Of a DNA stretch of 64,000 nt, positions 35,536-43,526 are shown one piece after another (positions within the stretch are counted from its first letter, which is position 1; the number at the start of each line of letters is the position of its first letter). The translations under genes and the position numbers were made by a program. A model generated the notes under the pieces. The model saw nothing but the letters and a program-made list of their open reading frames with translations, was not told the origin of the DNA and did not search any database. This DNA comes from Fibrobacterota bacterium (GTDB lineage Bacteria > Fibrobacterota > Fibrobacteria > UBA11236), in the NCBI GenBank assembly GCA_028287465.1, contig JAQBPO010000022.1:54813-118812 (forward strand), given 5' to 3'.

Positions 35536-37251
35536 ATGGGCATGCAGGAATTCTTCCAGCAAGGACCGGTCCTGGGGAACCCTTTCGCGGCGGATCCGCT
35601 ATTGCAGGCCTTCCTTCGCTGGCGCCTTCCCGCCGACCTCCAGGAAACCCTCGCCCCCGGTCTGCTCGCCTTCGGCCAACGCGTCATCGATGAGGTCCAG
35701 GGCCTGGGCCGGCAGGCGGAAGCCCATCCTCCCAGGCATATCCCCTTCGATCCGTGGGGGGCCCGCATCGACCAGATCGAGGTCAGCGGCGCGTGGAAAC
35801 GCTTGCAGGACATTTCGGCCCAGGAAGGCCTGGTCGCCATCGCCTACAAACGCGCGGACGGATCGTTCTCCCGGCTCCACCAGTTCTCGCGGCTGTACAT
35901 GTTCCATCCGGACGCGGCGTGGTTCACATGCCCGCTGGCCATGACCGACGGGGCGGCCCGGGCGCTGGAATTGCACGGGGACGAGTACCTCAAGGACCGC
36001 GCCCTGTCCCACCTGCTTTCCCGGGACCCGGACCGATTCTGGACCGCGGGACAATGGATGACGGAGCGCGCCGGCGGCTCGGACGTTTCCCGCACGGAAA
36101 CCGCGGCCCGGAAGCACGGGACCGGCTACGCTTTGCACGGGACCAAATGGTTCACCTCCGCCACGACATCGCCAATGGCCCTCACCCTGGCGCGCATGGA
36201 AGGGGCGGGCGCCGGGAGCGCGGGCCTGAGCCTGTTCTACGTGGAGCTTTTCGACGATGCCGGTCGCTTGCGCAATATCCGCATCAACCGCCTCAAGGAA
36301 AAGCTTGGGACCCATGCCCTGCCCACCGCCGAGCTCGTGCTCGAGGGCACGCCGGCCCATCTGGTGGGCGAAAGGGGGCATGGCGTCCGCAAGATGTCCT
36401 CCCTGTTCAATCTCACGCGCATCCATAACTCCGTGTATGCCGTTTCCTTCATGCGGCGCGCCCTGGCCCTGGCCAAGGAGTATGCGTCCAAGCGGCAGGC
36501 TTCCGGGCGGAACCTGATGGATCTGCCGGCGCACGTGGAGACGCTGTCCGAAATGCAGGTGGAATGGGAAGGATGCTTCCACCTCACCTTCCACCTGACC
36601 CTGCTCTTGGGCCGGGAAGAGGCCGGCGAATCCGCCGAGGGTGAGTCCGCCCTTCTGCGCCTGCTCACGCCCGTGGCCAAGCTCTATACGGCCAAACGGG
36701 CGGTATGGCTGGTCGCCGAAGCCATGGAGTCCTTCGGCGGCGCGGGTTACGTGGAAGATACGGGCATCCCGGCCCTGATGCGGGACACCCTGGTGCTGCC
36801 CATCTGGGAAGGCACCACCAACGTCCTCGCCATGGACGTGCTGCGGGCCATGGAGAAGGACGGGACCTTCGAGCCTTTCGCCGAGGACATATCGCAACGC
36901 CTGCGCAAGGTCAAGGGGGAGGCCCTGGCTGAGAGCGTGCGCCGGGTGCGCAAGGCCCTGGAGGGCCTGCAGGACGTCCGCAAGCGCATGGACGGGACGG
37001 ACTCGGACTATTCGGAAGCCATGGCGCGGGGCTTCGCCTTCGGCGTGGCGCGCATTTATATCGGGGCGCTGCTCCTGGAGTTCGCTTCCTGGATGGCCAC
37101 GGACGGGCTGCCCGGAGGCGGCCATTCCGCGGCACCCTTGCGTTCGTCCGCCGTGGCCATGCGTTGGTGCCGGGAGCCCCTGGCTCCCCTGCCGGAAACG
37201 GACCTGGCCCATCGCCGCGTCTCCGGGGATATCCTGCGCGAAAAGGCCTGA
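35536..37251 (+). CDS. Acyl-CoA dehydrogenase family protein, AidB-like
   Basis: The 571-residue flavoprotein belongs to the AidB / long-form acyl-CoA dehydrogenase branch. Evidence: MTERAGGSDVSRTET (the AidB-type MTExxGGSDV flavin motif), LHGTKWFTSATTSPMALTL, FNLTRIHNSVYAV, and the C-terminal GGAGYVEDTGIPALMRDTLVLPIWEGTTN, quoted in part as YVEDTGIPALMRD and PIWEGTTN. AidB proteins are linked to alkylation damage protection, but many homologues are lipid-metabolic, so the substrate is open. It starts 87 bases from the divergent lhr, a DNA repair-type helicase, which is suggestive only. An AAGG site lies 8 bases before the ATG. Confidence 0.85.
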   Translation: MGMQEFFQQGPVLGNPFAADPLLQAFLRWRLPADLQETLAPGLLAFGQRVIDEVQGLGRQAEAHPPRHIPFDPWGARIDQIEVSGAWKRLQDISAQEGLVAIAYKRADGSFSRLHQFSRLYMFHPDAAWFTCPLAMTDGAARALELHGDEYLKDRALSHLLSRDPDRFWTAGQWMTERAGGSDVSRTETAARKHGTGYALHGTKWFTSATTSPMALTLARMEGAGAGSAGLSLFYVELFDDAGRLRNIRINRLKEKLGTHALPTAELVLEGTPAHLVGERGHGVRKMSSLFNLTRIHNSVYAVSFMRRALALAKEYASKRQASGRNLMDLPAHVETLSEMQVEWEGCFHLTFHLTLLLGREEAGESAEGESALLRLLTPVAKLYTAKRAVWLVAEAMESFGGAGYVEDTGIPALMRDTLVLPIWEGTTNVLAMDVLRAMEKDGTFEPFAEDISQRLRKVKGEALAESVRRVRKALEGLQDVRKRMDGTDSDYSEAMARGFAFGVARIYIGALLLEFASWMATDGLPGGGHSAAPLRSSAVAMRWCREPLAPLPETDLAHRRVSGDILREKA

Positions 37252-37329
37252 GGGCCCCTATCCCGGCTCCGGCATCCTGGCGATCCCTTCCACCGGGCCG
37301 CGGGCGCGCGCAGTTGCTAAATTCACCCC

Positions 37330-37608
37330 ATGTCCGATGATTGGGTAGCCTGTCCCCACTGCGGGGAGCGTATCAAGCGCGATGCGAAATCCTGCAAGCA
37401 TTGCGGTTCCGACGATCGCACCGGTTGGTCCGAGGATACCTATATGGACGGCATCGATCTTCCCGAGGCGGGCGATTACGTAGAAGGGTTGGAGCGGGAA
37501 GGTTTCCGCAAGCCGCCGGCGAAGGGCGCTGGACGCACGGTCCAGGCCATCGTATCGGGCGCGCTCATCCTGATCTTCGCCCTCTGGCTGCTGCGCAATT
37601 TCCTCTGA
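37330..37608 (+). CDS. Small zinc-ribbon protein with C-terminal membrane anchor
   Basis: The 92-residue product opens with a zinc ribbon: CPHC at 8-11 and CKHC at 22-25. It continues with an acidic middle region and ends with a single hydrophobic helix (about 70-90). This 'tail-anchored zinc ribbon' layout is common in bacteria, but the role is unknown. It stands alone, 78 bases after the acyl-CoA dehydrogenase gene and convergent with the lipoprotein gene. Confidence 0.75.
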   Translation: MSDDWVACPHCGERIKRDAKSCKHCGSDDRTGWSEDTYMDGIDLPEAGDYVEGLEREGFRKPPAKGAGRTVQAIVSGALILIFALWLLRNFL

Positions 37609-37664
37609 AGCGGTGATGCGCCTTTACCGGTGAGGCGATAGGGCCCGCCGGGTCGGCGGACGGA

Positions 37665-38126
37665 CTATCTGGCCTTGCGGGCCGGAGCGGCTGCGGGCAG
37701 GGAGGATTCCGCCGGCGCCCTGGGCAGGCGCTGGCCGTACGTGGAGAACTTGCCGGGCCGCACGTCCAACGGATCGCTGCACTCCCCGTTCACGCAGACC
37801 TCATAGGTTCCCGGAAGCAGTTCGGCCCGGAAGGATCCCTGCGCATCCAGGCTCATCCGGACGCTTTCGCGCGTGCCCACGTTGCGGATGACGATCTCGG
37901 CCTGGAACGGTTCCTCGATCACGCGCTGGTTGTCCCGCTTGCAGCTGTCCTTCTCGGCCTGGGTCCTGAGGGGCTCGCAATTGGCCATGACCGCGGGAGG
38001 GCCATAGGTGGTGAAGGTGCCGAAGATGCCCTGATCCGACTTCTTCATGTTCATGGACCCGGCGCAAGCCGCCAGGAACAGGGCCGGCAAAAGGGATAAA
38101 AGGGATCGGTGCGGTCCTGCTTGCAT
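37665..38126 (-). CDS. Lipoprotein with carboxypeptidase-regulatory-like fold, 153 aa
   Basis: Started at 38126, the product has a short signal peptide with the lipobox LAAC (cysteine at about residue 20), so it should be lipid-anchored. The C-terminal half (FQAEIVIRNVGTRESVRMSL, then AELLPGTYEVCVNGEC) looks like a transthyretin-like beta-sandwich, often a carbohydrate- or protein-binding accessory. Two cysteine pairs may form disulfides. It is the last of three leftward genes headed by pilB, 26 bases behind the AgmX-like gene, and could be a pilus-associated lipoprotein (inference). Confidence 0.65.
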   Translation of the reverse strand: MQAGPHRSLLSLLPALFLAACAGSMNMKKSDQGIFGTFTTYGPPAVMANCEPLRTQAEKDSCKRDNQRVIEEPFQAEIVIRNVGTRESVRMSLDAQGSFRAELLPGTYEVCVNGECSDPLDVRPGKFSTYGQRLPRAPAESSLPAAAPARKAR

Positions 38127-38152
38127 TACCGGATTATACCATGCAATTCGGA

Positions 38153-39973
38153 TCAATGCCCCTGCAACGGAAAGAGGAACGGGACCTTGATGAATTTAGG
38201 GCGCGATTCCGGGAAGGCCCGCAGGCGCCAACCGAGGACCTTGCGTTGGAGTTCCTGGTCGAAGTCCGCCACGCCCATGGTGCTGCTGATGATGTTAGCC
38301 TCCAATACATGCCCGCCCGGATCGACCGTCAATCCCAGCACGACCTCGCCGGAAAGCCCCGGGAAGCCGAGGGCGTATCGGCTGTACATCTGCTGCAGGT
38401 TATCCGTATCGATATTGATGGCGGCCTGGACGGAAGAGCGCAGGATGATTTCGCCCAGGTTCGAAGGTTTCGGATCCTCGGTGGGTTCGACCGCATCCTC
38501 GGAGGCCGGAGCGGCCGGCAGGTCGTCGGAAAGGGCCGGCACGGCGATCTTCCTGGCCGGGCGCCTTGCCGACGGTTCGGGGCGCGCTGCGGGCGGTTTC
38601 GGGAGCCTGGCCGCGGGTTGGATCCTGGGCTCGGCCGGACGGAGGACCGTGGCCTGGGCCGGGCGCGCGGTAGCCGAGCTCATGGCGGGGCTCGCCGCTT
38701 GGGTTCCAGCGGTTGCCCGCGGAACGGGACGCGCGGAAAGCGCGGAGGCGACCCGCTGGTTACCGGGAGGCGCGGCGACGGGAGCCTGGTCTTGCGGAAC
38801 GGGTTTCGGGGCGGCCGGCCGCGCCGGAAGGGCCGAAACCTTGGGACGCAGGAACGGAACGGTGTTTTCCAGGCCGTCGAACAGCCCGGCCTGGGTGGCC
38901 GCGAAAAGCCCTACGCCCAGCACGCAGATGGCGATAAGCACCACCGCAGCGATGGCATAGTGGAGGGCGGAACGCGACTCGTGATCGTCCGGGGCCGCGA
39001 TGGCCACGGTATTGTCTCCGCCTTCGGCGACCTTGCGCAGTTGCGCGACCTTGCGGGTGAGCGCCTGCTCACGGGTCAAGGGCGTAAAGGCGGTCCGGTT
39101 CCCGGCCTTGGAACTTTCCGCCTGTTCCCGGATTTCCCGGTTGACCTGATCGATCAGGTCGGCCGGTGCCGCCTTGGCTTCCTCGGCGTTGGGAGCGGGC
39201 GGGACATCGCTCCGGTCCTTGCGTTCGGCGGCCTGCTGCACCGCCATTTGCTGGGCCAACTGTTGCATGGACTGGCGCGCCAGGGCCTGCTCGCGCTGCG
39301 TCGGCTGGGCGGGAGCGTCCAGGGAGAGGAATTGTTCCGCGGACACCGAGATGGTGGCCATGGGATCGAGGGGCGTTTGCTTGGCTTTTTCGCCGTCGAT
39401 GGACCGGAAGGAGCCGCTGGGCGATTCGGCCAGGGTGGCCTGGCCTTCGACCCACATCGTCTTCTGCATCTCGGCCAGCCGGTAAAGGCTGGGGGAGCTT
39501 TCCTTGCGGATGCGGATGCGGGCGGCCGGACCGGCCAAATCGGCGTCCGCCTTGACCAGGCGCGCGCGGGCATTGGCCATCCATTGCTCCAGGCGTTCGC
39601 GTTGGGCGGCCTCTTCCTTCTCGGCATCCCGGTTCGCCTGGTTCTCAACCTCGGCATCCGCTTCCATCTTGGCCCGGATTCCCGTGAATGCGTCCTCGCG
39701 CGCGGGCATCTGGAGGGTGGGATCCGCGGGGACCGTCCCGGCATCCGAAGGGGCGGACCTCGCGGGCATTTCCAGGGTGTCGTCCGTCGAGCGCGCCAAG
39801 GCCTCGGATTCCTCGCGCGGCAGGATTTCCGAACGGGCTCCGGGCGGACGGGAGGACTCGGCCGGGGCCTGGGGCGGGAAATCCGCGTCGATCAGATCGA
39901 GCGGAACCGGATTGGACATGTTGTCCCAGTCCAACTCCTCCTCGTTCGATGCTTCGAATCCTTGTTTGGCCAT
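38153..39973 (-). CDS. AgmX/TonB C-terminal-domain membrane protein next to pilB
   Basis: The 606-residue protein has a long acidic, disordered N-terminal half with a coiled coil (about 105-150), one membrane helix (about 336-360), a Pro/Ala-rich periplasmic spacer, and a C-terminal AgmX/PglI (TonB-like) domain (about 510-606). That domain contains LSGEVVLGLTVDPGGHVLEA and LQRKVLGWRLRAFP. So the N-terminus is probably cytoplasmic and the tail spans the periplasm. Such domains couple inner-membrane events to the outer membrane; the myxobacterial gliding protein AgmX is the namesake. The gene starts 6 bases after pilB, which implies functional linkage to the pilus motor. Confidence 0.75.
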   Translation of the reverse strand: MAKQGFEASNEEELDWDNMSNPVPLDLIDADFPPQAPAESSRPPGARSEILPREESEALARSTDDTLEMPARSAPSDAGTVPADPTLQMPAREDAFTGIRAKMEADAEVENQANRDAEKEEAAQRERLEQWMANARARLVKADADLAGPAARIRIRKESSPSLYRLAEMQKTMWVEGQATLAESPSGSFRSIDGEKAKQTPLDPMATISVSAEQFLSLDAPAQPTQREQALARQSMQQLAQQMAVQQAAERKDRSDVPPAPNAEEAKAAPADLIDQVNREIREQAESSKAGNRTAFTPLTREQALTRKVAQLRKVAEGGDNTVAIAAPDDHESRSALHYAIAAVVLIAICVLGVGLFAATQAGLFDGLENTVPFLRPKVSALPARPAAPKPVPQDQAPVAAPPGNQRVASALSARPVPRATAGTQAASPAMSSATARPAQATVLRPAEPRIQPAARLPKPPAARPEPSARRPARKIAVPALSDDLPAAPASEDAVEPTEDPKPSNLGEIILRSSVQAAINIDTDNLQQMYSRYALGFPGLSGEVVLGLTVDPGGHVLEANIISSTMGVADFDQELQRKVLGWRLRAFPESRPKFIKVPFLFPLQGH

Positions 39974-39979
39974 GTTCGC

Positions 39980-42154
39980 TTAGAGTTCCGTGGTCGCGGC
40001 CAGGATCTGCTCGATCGTGGTGTCGCCCTTGAGGACCAGTTCGATGCCCGCCTGGCGCAGGGTCTTCATGCCCTCGCGCTCGGCGCACTCCTGGATTTCC
40101 ATGGTGCCGGCGTTCTTGAGGATGAGCTTCTTGATGTCCCTGGACGCGTTCAGCATCTCGAAAATGCCGATACGGCCCTGGTAGCCCACGCCGTTGCAGG
40201 TCACGCAGCCTTCGCCCATGTGGAACTTGACAGACGCTGCATCCTTGACGGGCAGCTTCAGCTCGTCCACCATTTCCTGGGACGGCGTATAAGGCACCTT
40301 GCAGCGCGAGCATATCTTGCGCACCAGGCGCTGCGCCACCACCAGGTTGAGGGAAGAGGCCAGCAGAAGGGGCGGGATGCCGATATCGACGAAGCGCGCG
40401 ATGGCGCTGGCCGCATCGTTGGTATGCAGGGAGGAAAAGACCATGTGGCCGGTGAGGGCCATCTTGACCGCGATGTCCGCGGTCTCGTTATCGCGGATTT
40501 CGCCGATGAGGATGGTGTCCGGATCCTGGCGCAGGATGGAGCGCAGGGCGTTCGCGAACGACATGCCGATGGCGGCGTTCACGGGCACCTGGGTCACGCC
40601 TTCCATATGGTATTCCACCGGATCCTCGACCGTGATGATGTTGGACGTGACGTCCTTGATCTGCTGCAGGGCGGAATACAGGGTGGTGGACTTTCCCGAA
40701 CCCGTGGGGCCGGTCACGACGATCATCCCGTGCGGCTTGCCGATGTTCTCGCGGAAGATCCTGAGCTCGTGATCCGTGAAGCCCAGGTTGTACATGCTCT
40801 TCTCGTAGGCTTCCTTGTCGAGGATACGGAGCACGCATTTCTCGCCGAAGATGGTCGGCAGGATGGAGACGCGCACGTCCACTTCCTTCAGGCCGATCTT
40901 GACCACCATCCGGCCGTCCTGCGGGAGGCGGCGTTCCGCGATGTTCAGATCCGAAAGGATCTTGATGCGGGTGACGATGGCCTGATGGGAATGGCGCGGC
41001 GGGGACATGACCCGGCGCAGCTCGCCGTCGATGCGGTAACGCACCGTGAGCTCCTTTTCCATCGGCTCGATATGGATGTCGCTCGCGCGGTCGCGGACGG
41101 CGTTGGCGATGAGCATATTCACGAGCTTGATGATGCCGAGCTCGGCGCCGGCGCTGGCCGCCTCCTCGACGCCCATCTCCTCTTCGACCTTCTTGATGTA
41201 CTGGACCTCGGTCGCGAGATCGGCCATGAGATCGGAAGCGCTGCGGTGCGAGGCGATGTCCCGGTAATACCGCTCGATGGAGACGGTGATGTCCTCCAGG
41301 GTGCCCAGGATGGGATTGATGCGCAGGTCGGTCTGATCGCGCAGATTGTCGAGCAGGCGCAGGTTGGACGTATCCACCATGGCCACGGTGAGCTCGTCTT
41401 CCTGCTTCTCCAGGGCGATGCAATGGTATTCCCGCGCCACGCGCTCCGGGATCAGGGCGACCACGTTCAGGTCGGCGCTGGCGAACTGCTTGGGGGTCGC
41501 CACCGGCACGCCCAGCTGGCTCGCCAGGAAGTGGGTCTTCTGGAACTCGTCGATGAAGCCCAGGGATACGAGGGCATCGCCCAGGCGGAGGTTGGTCGTC
41601 TCCTTCTGGAAGTCGAGAGCCTTCTTGAGCTGCACCGAGGTGATGATGCCGTTCTCGACCAGGATGGCCCCCAGGGCCTGGGCCTTCCGGGAGAAATCCA
41701 TGCGCTGGGACTTCTTCTTATGCTCGATGCGGAGCGAAGCCACGTAGGTCTTGAGGATCTTCCCCAGTTCCTGGGGAGGCAAGGGCAGGTAGAGGATATC
41801 GTCCGCGGCCAGCTCGCCCTTGGCCTCGGAGACCTGGGCCATGCCGCCTTCGTTGACGATGGCCAGCAGGCAGGGGACCTTGGCGATGAGCTTCACGGTG
41901 GCCACGTCGTGGACGAAGGCTTCGAGGTCGTCCCCCGGGCTGAAGATGGCCAGCGCGAGCTCGCATTGGAGCTTGTCCGCATGCCCGAAATTGGCGGCGA
42001 AGAGTTGCAGAAACGGCCCCACGTCCGCCGCCTTCAGGAGTTGCGCGAATTGCTGCAACGACTCCTTTTTGTACGAGAGCAGGGTGGTTTTGAGCGGAGC
42101 CAGGTTTTCCACGACAGGGCCTGCTTGGGCTTCGGTGTGTGCTAAGGTCGTCAT
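39980..42154 (-). CDS. pilB: Type IV pilus assembly ATPase (PilB/GspE family) with receiver-like N-terminal extension
   Basis: The 724-residue hexameric motor ATPase drives pilus extension. Residues ~150-300 form the N-terminal MshEN-type domain (LGAILVENGIITSVQL); the ATPase core follows with Walker A GPTGSGKST (482-490), the Asp box near 510, Walker B ILIGEIRD (548-555) and the His box SSLHTNDA. A tetracysteine zinc site is formed by Cys 615/618 and 650/653 (CSRC, CVTC). Residues ~10-140 look like a receiver domain without a clear phospho-acceptor Asp (IFSPGDDLEAF, YLPLPPQELG). The extra domain is unusual for PilB. PilC and the other pilus genes are encoded upstream from 45306 on. Assignment to pilus rather than type II secretion rests on those neighbours. 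Confidence 0.88.
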   Translation of the reverse strand: MTTLAHTEAQAGPVVENLAPLKTTLLSYKKESLQQFAQLLKAADVGPFLQLFAANFGHADKLQCELALAIFSPGDDLEAFVHDVATVKLIAKVPCLLAIVNEGGMAQVSEAKGELAADDILYLPLPPQELGKILKTYVASLRIEHKKKSQRMDFSRKAQALGAILVENGIITSVQLKKALDFQKETTNLRLGDALVSLGFIDEFQKTHFLASQLGVPVATPKQFASADLNVVALIPERVAREYHCIALEKQEDELTVAMVDTSNLRLLDNLRDQTDLRINPILGTLEDITVSIERYYRDIASHRSASDLMADLATEVQYIKKVEEEMGVEEAASAGAELGIIKLVNMLIANAVRDRASDIHIEPMEKELTVRYRIDGELRRVMSPPRHSHQAIVTRIKILSDLNIAERRLPQDGRMVVKIGLKEVDVRVSILPTIFGEKCVLRILDKEAYEKSMYNLGFTDHELRIFRENIGKPHGMIVVTGPTGSGKSTTLYSALQQIKDVTSNIITVEDPVEYHMEGVTQVPVNAAIGMSFANALRSILRQDPDTILIGEIRDNETADIAVKMALTGHMVFSSLHTNDAASAIARFVDIGIPPLLLASSLNLVVAQRLVRKICSRCKVPYTPSQEMVDELKLPVKDAASVKFHMGEGCVTCNGVGYQGRIGIFEMLNASRDIKKLILKNAGTMEIQECAEREGMKTLRQAGIELVLKGDTTIEQILAATTEL

Positions 42155-42238
42155 AATGTCTTGTCGATTGCTGCGGCCGTACCGCTCCGGAGGCTCGGTA
42201 AGGTCAGTTGGAAATCGGCTCTCGCCGGTTCGCGTTGT

Positions 42239-42284
42239 CGGGATTTTCCTGGACGGTTCTGGCCGTCTGGCGCCGAAAATCCCG
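42239..42284 (-). promoter_or_regulatory. Candidate structured leader RNA of pilB
   Basis: A perfect 10-bp stem (CGGGATTTTC / GAAAATCCCG) encloses a second stem (GACGG / CCGTC) with a 6-base loop, 85-130 bases upstream of the pilB start. Both stems are perfect in a region without a gene. It does not match a riboswitch class that I recognise, including the c-di-GMP class I element. Confidence 0.4.
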
Positions 42285-42482
42285 CGTGAAATTCCTCCCC
42301 CGAGGAGTCCTTAAACATAGAACAATCCGCCCTTCGCGCCCAAAAGCTATTTGGGCAGGTTGAGTCCGTTTTGGGTCTGGATCGAATAAAAACCGGCACG
42401 CCCGCGGACACCGCGGACAACGCGTCATTTGACATGCTCTACCGCGAAACCGTAACGCTATCCGCCACCTGCCTGACCGGAG

Positions 42483-42498
42483 TGTACCGGTTGGTACA
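42483..42498. promoter_or_regulatory. Palindrome TGTACC-GGTT-GGTACA, possible operator
   Basis: Perfect 6-bp inverted arms around a 4-base spacer in the divergent gap between pilB and the TIGR02147-type regulator gene. The size suits a dimeric helix-turn-helix repressor, and the adjacent regulator is a natural candidate, but nothing else supports binding. Confidence 0.4.
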
Positions 42499-42686
42499 GT
42501 GAATGGGTTTCTTGAGATCCGCTTCAGGTTACCCCTTCCGCATTTGATTTCCCCGCCTTCCTTGCCGGGGGATCCGCAGCGCCCCGGGCGGATATCCGCA
42601 AAAGACCCATCTTTCCACGAAGCAAAAATAGGGGTGGAATTGCCCTGCGGCCGGGCTTAAAATCGGTATATTTATGGAAATTCGCC

Positions 42687-43526
42687 ATGATTGATCTATA
42701 CGCATATACCGACTATCGTAAATACCTCCGGGATTATTACGAAGCAAAAAGGGCGACCCATAAGGTCTTCACCCATCGGCATATCGCGCAAGCCATCGGA
42801 TTCAAGTCCACCGGCACCTTCGCCCAGATCCTGCAAGGCAAAACCAATATCTCCCCCCAGACCCTGGCGCGATTCGTCGAATTCCTGGGGCTGAAGAAGG
42901 ACGAGTCCGTCTATTTCGAATTGCTGGTGCTCTTCAGCCAGAGCAAGGGGCATGCGGAGAAGAAACGCTACTTCGAGCGGATCATCTCCTTTCCGAAGTC
43001 CAACCTGAAGCAGGTGGACGCCACCCAATACGCATTCTACGAGAAGTGGTATTACAGCGTCATCCGGGAGTTACTGGCCTTCCATCCCTTCGTCGACGAT
43101 TTCCGCGAGCTCGCGCGCATGCTGGAGCCGCCCATCGCCACCTCCGAGGCCCAGAAGGCGATCAGGCTGCTGGAGGAGCTGAAGCTCATCCGCAAAAGCG
43201 AAAGCGGCGTCTACGAGAAATCGGATCCCGTCATCACCTCCGGTTACGATACGCGCTCCCTGGCCGTGAACCAGTTCATCATCGAGACCCTGGACCTGGC
43301 CAAGGGGGCGCTCGACAAGCTTCCTCGCGAAGAGCGGAGCCTCTCCGCCCTCACCCTCAGCCTGCCCGAGGACGGCTACGCCATCGTCGAGGAGAAGGTC
43401 AAGGCCTTCCGCCGCGAGTTGCTGGAACTGGCGCGCGGCTGCGTCGATCCCAAGCGGGTCATCCAGGTCAATTTCCAGATCTTCCCCGTTACGCGGAAGC
43501 CCGATGAGGGGAAACATGAAGCTTAG
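42687..43526 (+). CDS. TIGR02147/DUF4423 family predicted transcriptional regulator
   Basis: The 279-residue protein is a close match to TIGR02147, a paralogous family first noted in Fibrobacter succinogenes. Its N-terminus (DLYAYTDYRKYLRDYYEAK) leads into a helix-turn-helix (about 28-65, with ISPQTLARFVEFLGL), and the middle and C-terminus (RELLAFHPFVDDFRELAR, LEELKLIRKSESGVY) form the winged-helix-like DUF4423 part. The TRKP tail is basic. Function as a DNA-binding regulator is expected but unproven for the family. It overlaps the surface-protein gene downstream by 11 bases, so the two are translationally coupled. Confidence 0.85.
   Translation: MIDLYAYTDYRKYLRDYYEAKRATHKVFTHRHIAQAIGFKSTGTFAQILQGKTNISPQTLARFVEFLGLKKDESVYFELLVLFSQSKGHAEKKRYFERIISFPKSNLKQVDATQYAFYEKWYYSVIRELLAFHPFVDDFRELARMLEPPIATSEAQKAIRLLEELKLIRKSESGVYEKSDPVITSGYDTRSLAVNQFIIETLDLAKGALDKLPREERSLSALTLSLPEDGYAIVEEKVKAFRRELLELARGCVDPKRVIQVNFQIFPVTRKPDEGKHEA

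Larger units (their letters stand above)
42155..42686. other. 532-bp non-coding region between divergent pilB and TIGR02147-type genes
   Basis: No credible gene is present. It holds the pilB leader with a nested stem (42239-42284), a separate hairpin GCCCAAA / TTTGGGC (42338-42356), a tandem 9-mer CCGCGGACA (42402-42419), and a palindrome (42483-42498). A perfect -35 hexamer TTGACA occurs near 42429, but no convincing -10 follows. A TATATT box at 42667-42672 is close to the rightward gene's ATG. The size and palindromes suggest regulated transcription in both directions. Confidence 0.5.

Noticed and set aside
38141..42145. A 1334-codon open frame on the plus strand across pilB and the AgmX-like gene
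   Set aside because: It is the antisense shadow of two well-supported GC-rich genes; composition is His/Gly/Asp-rich with no domain, and both minus-strand genes have clear motifs.
42155..42686. c-di-GMP class I (GEMM) riboswitch before pilB
   Set aside because: The conserved tetraloop/receptor and core sequence of that class are not present, although stems exist.
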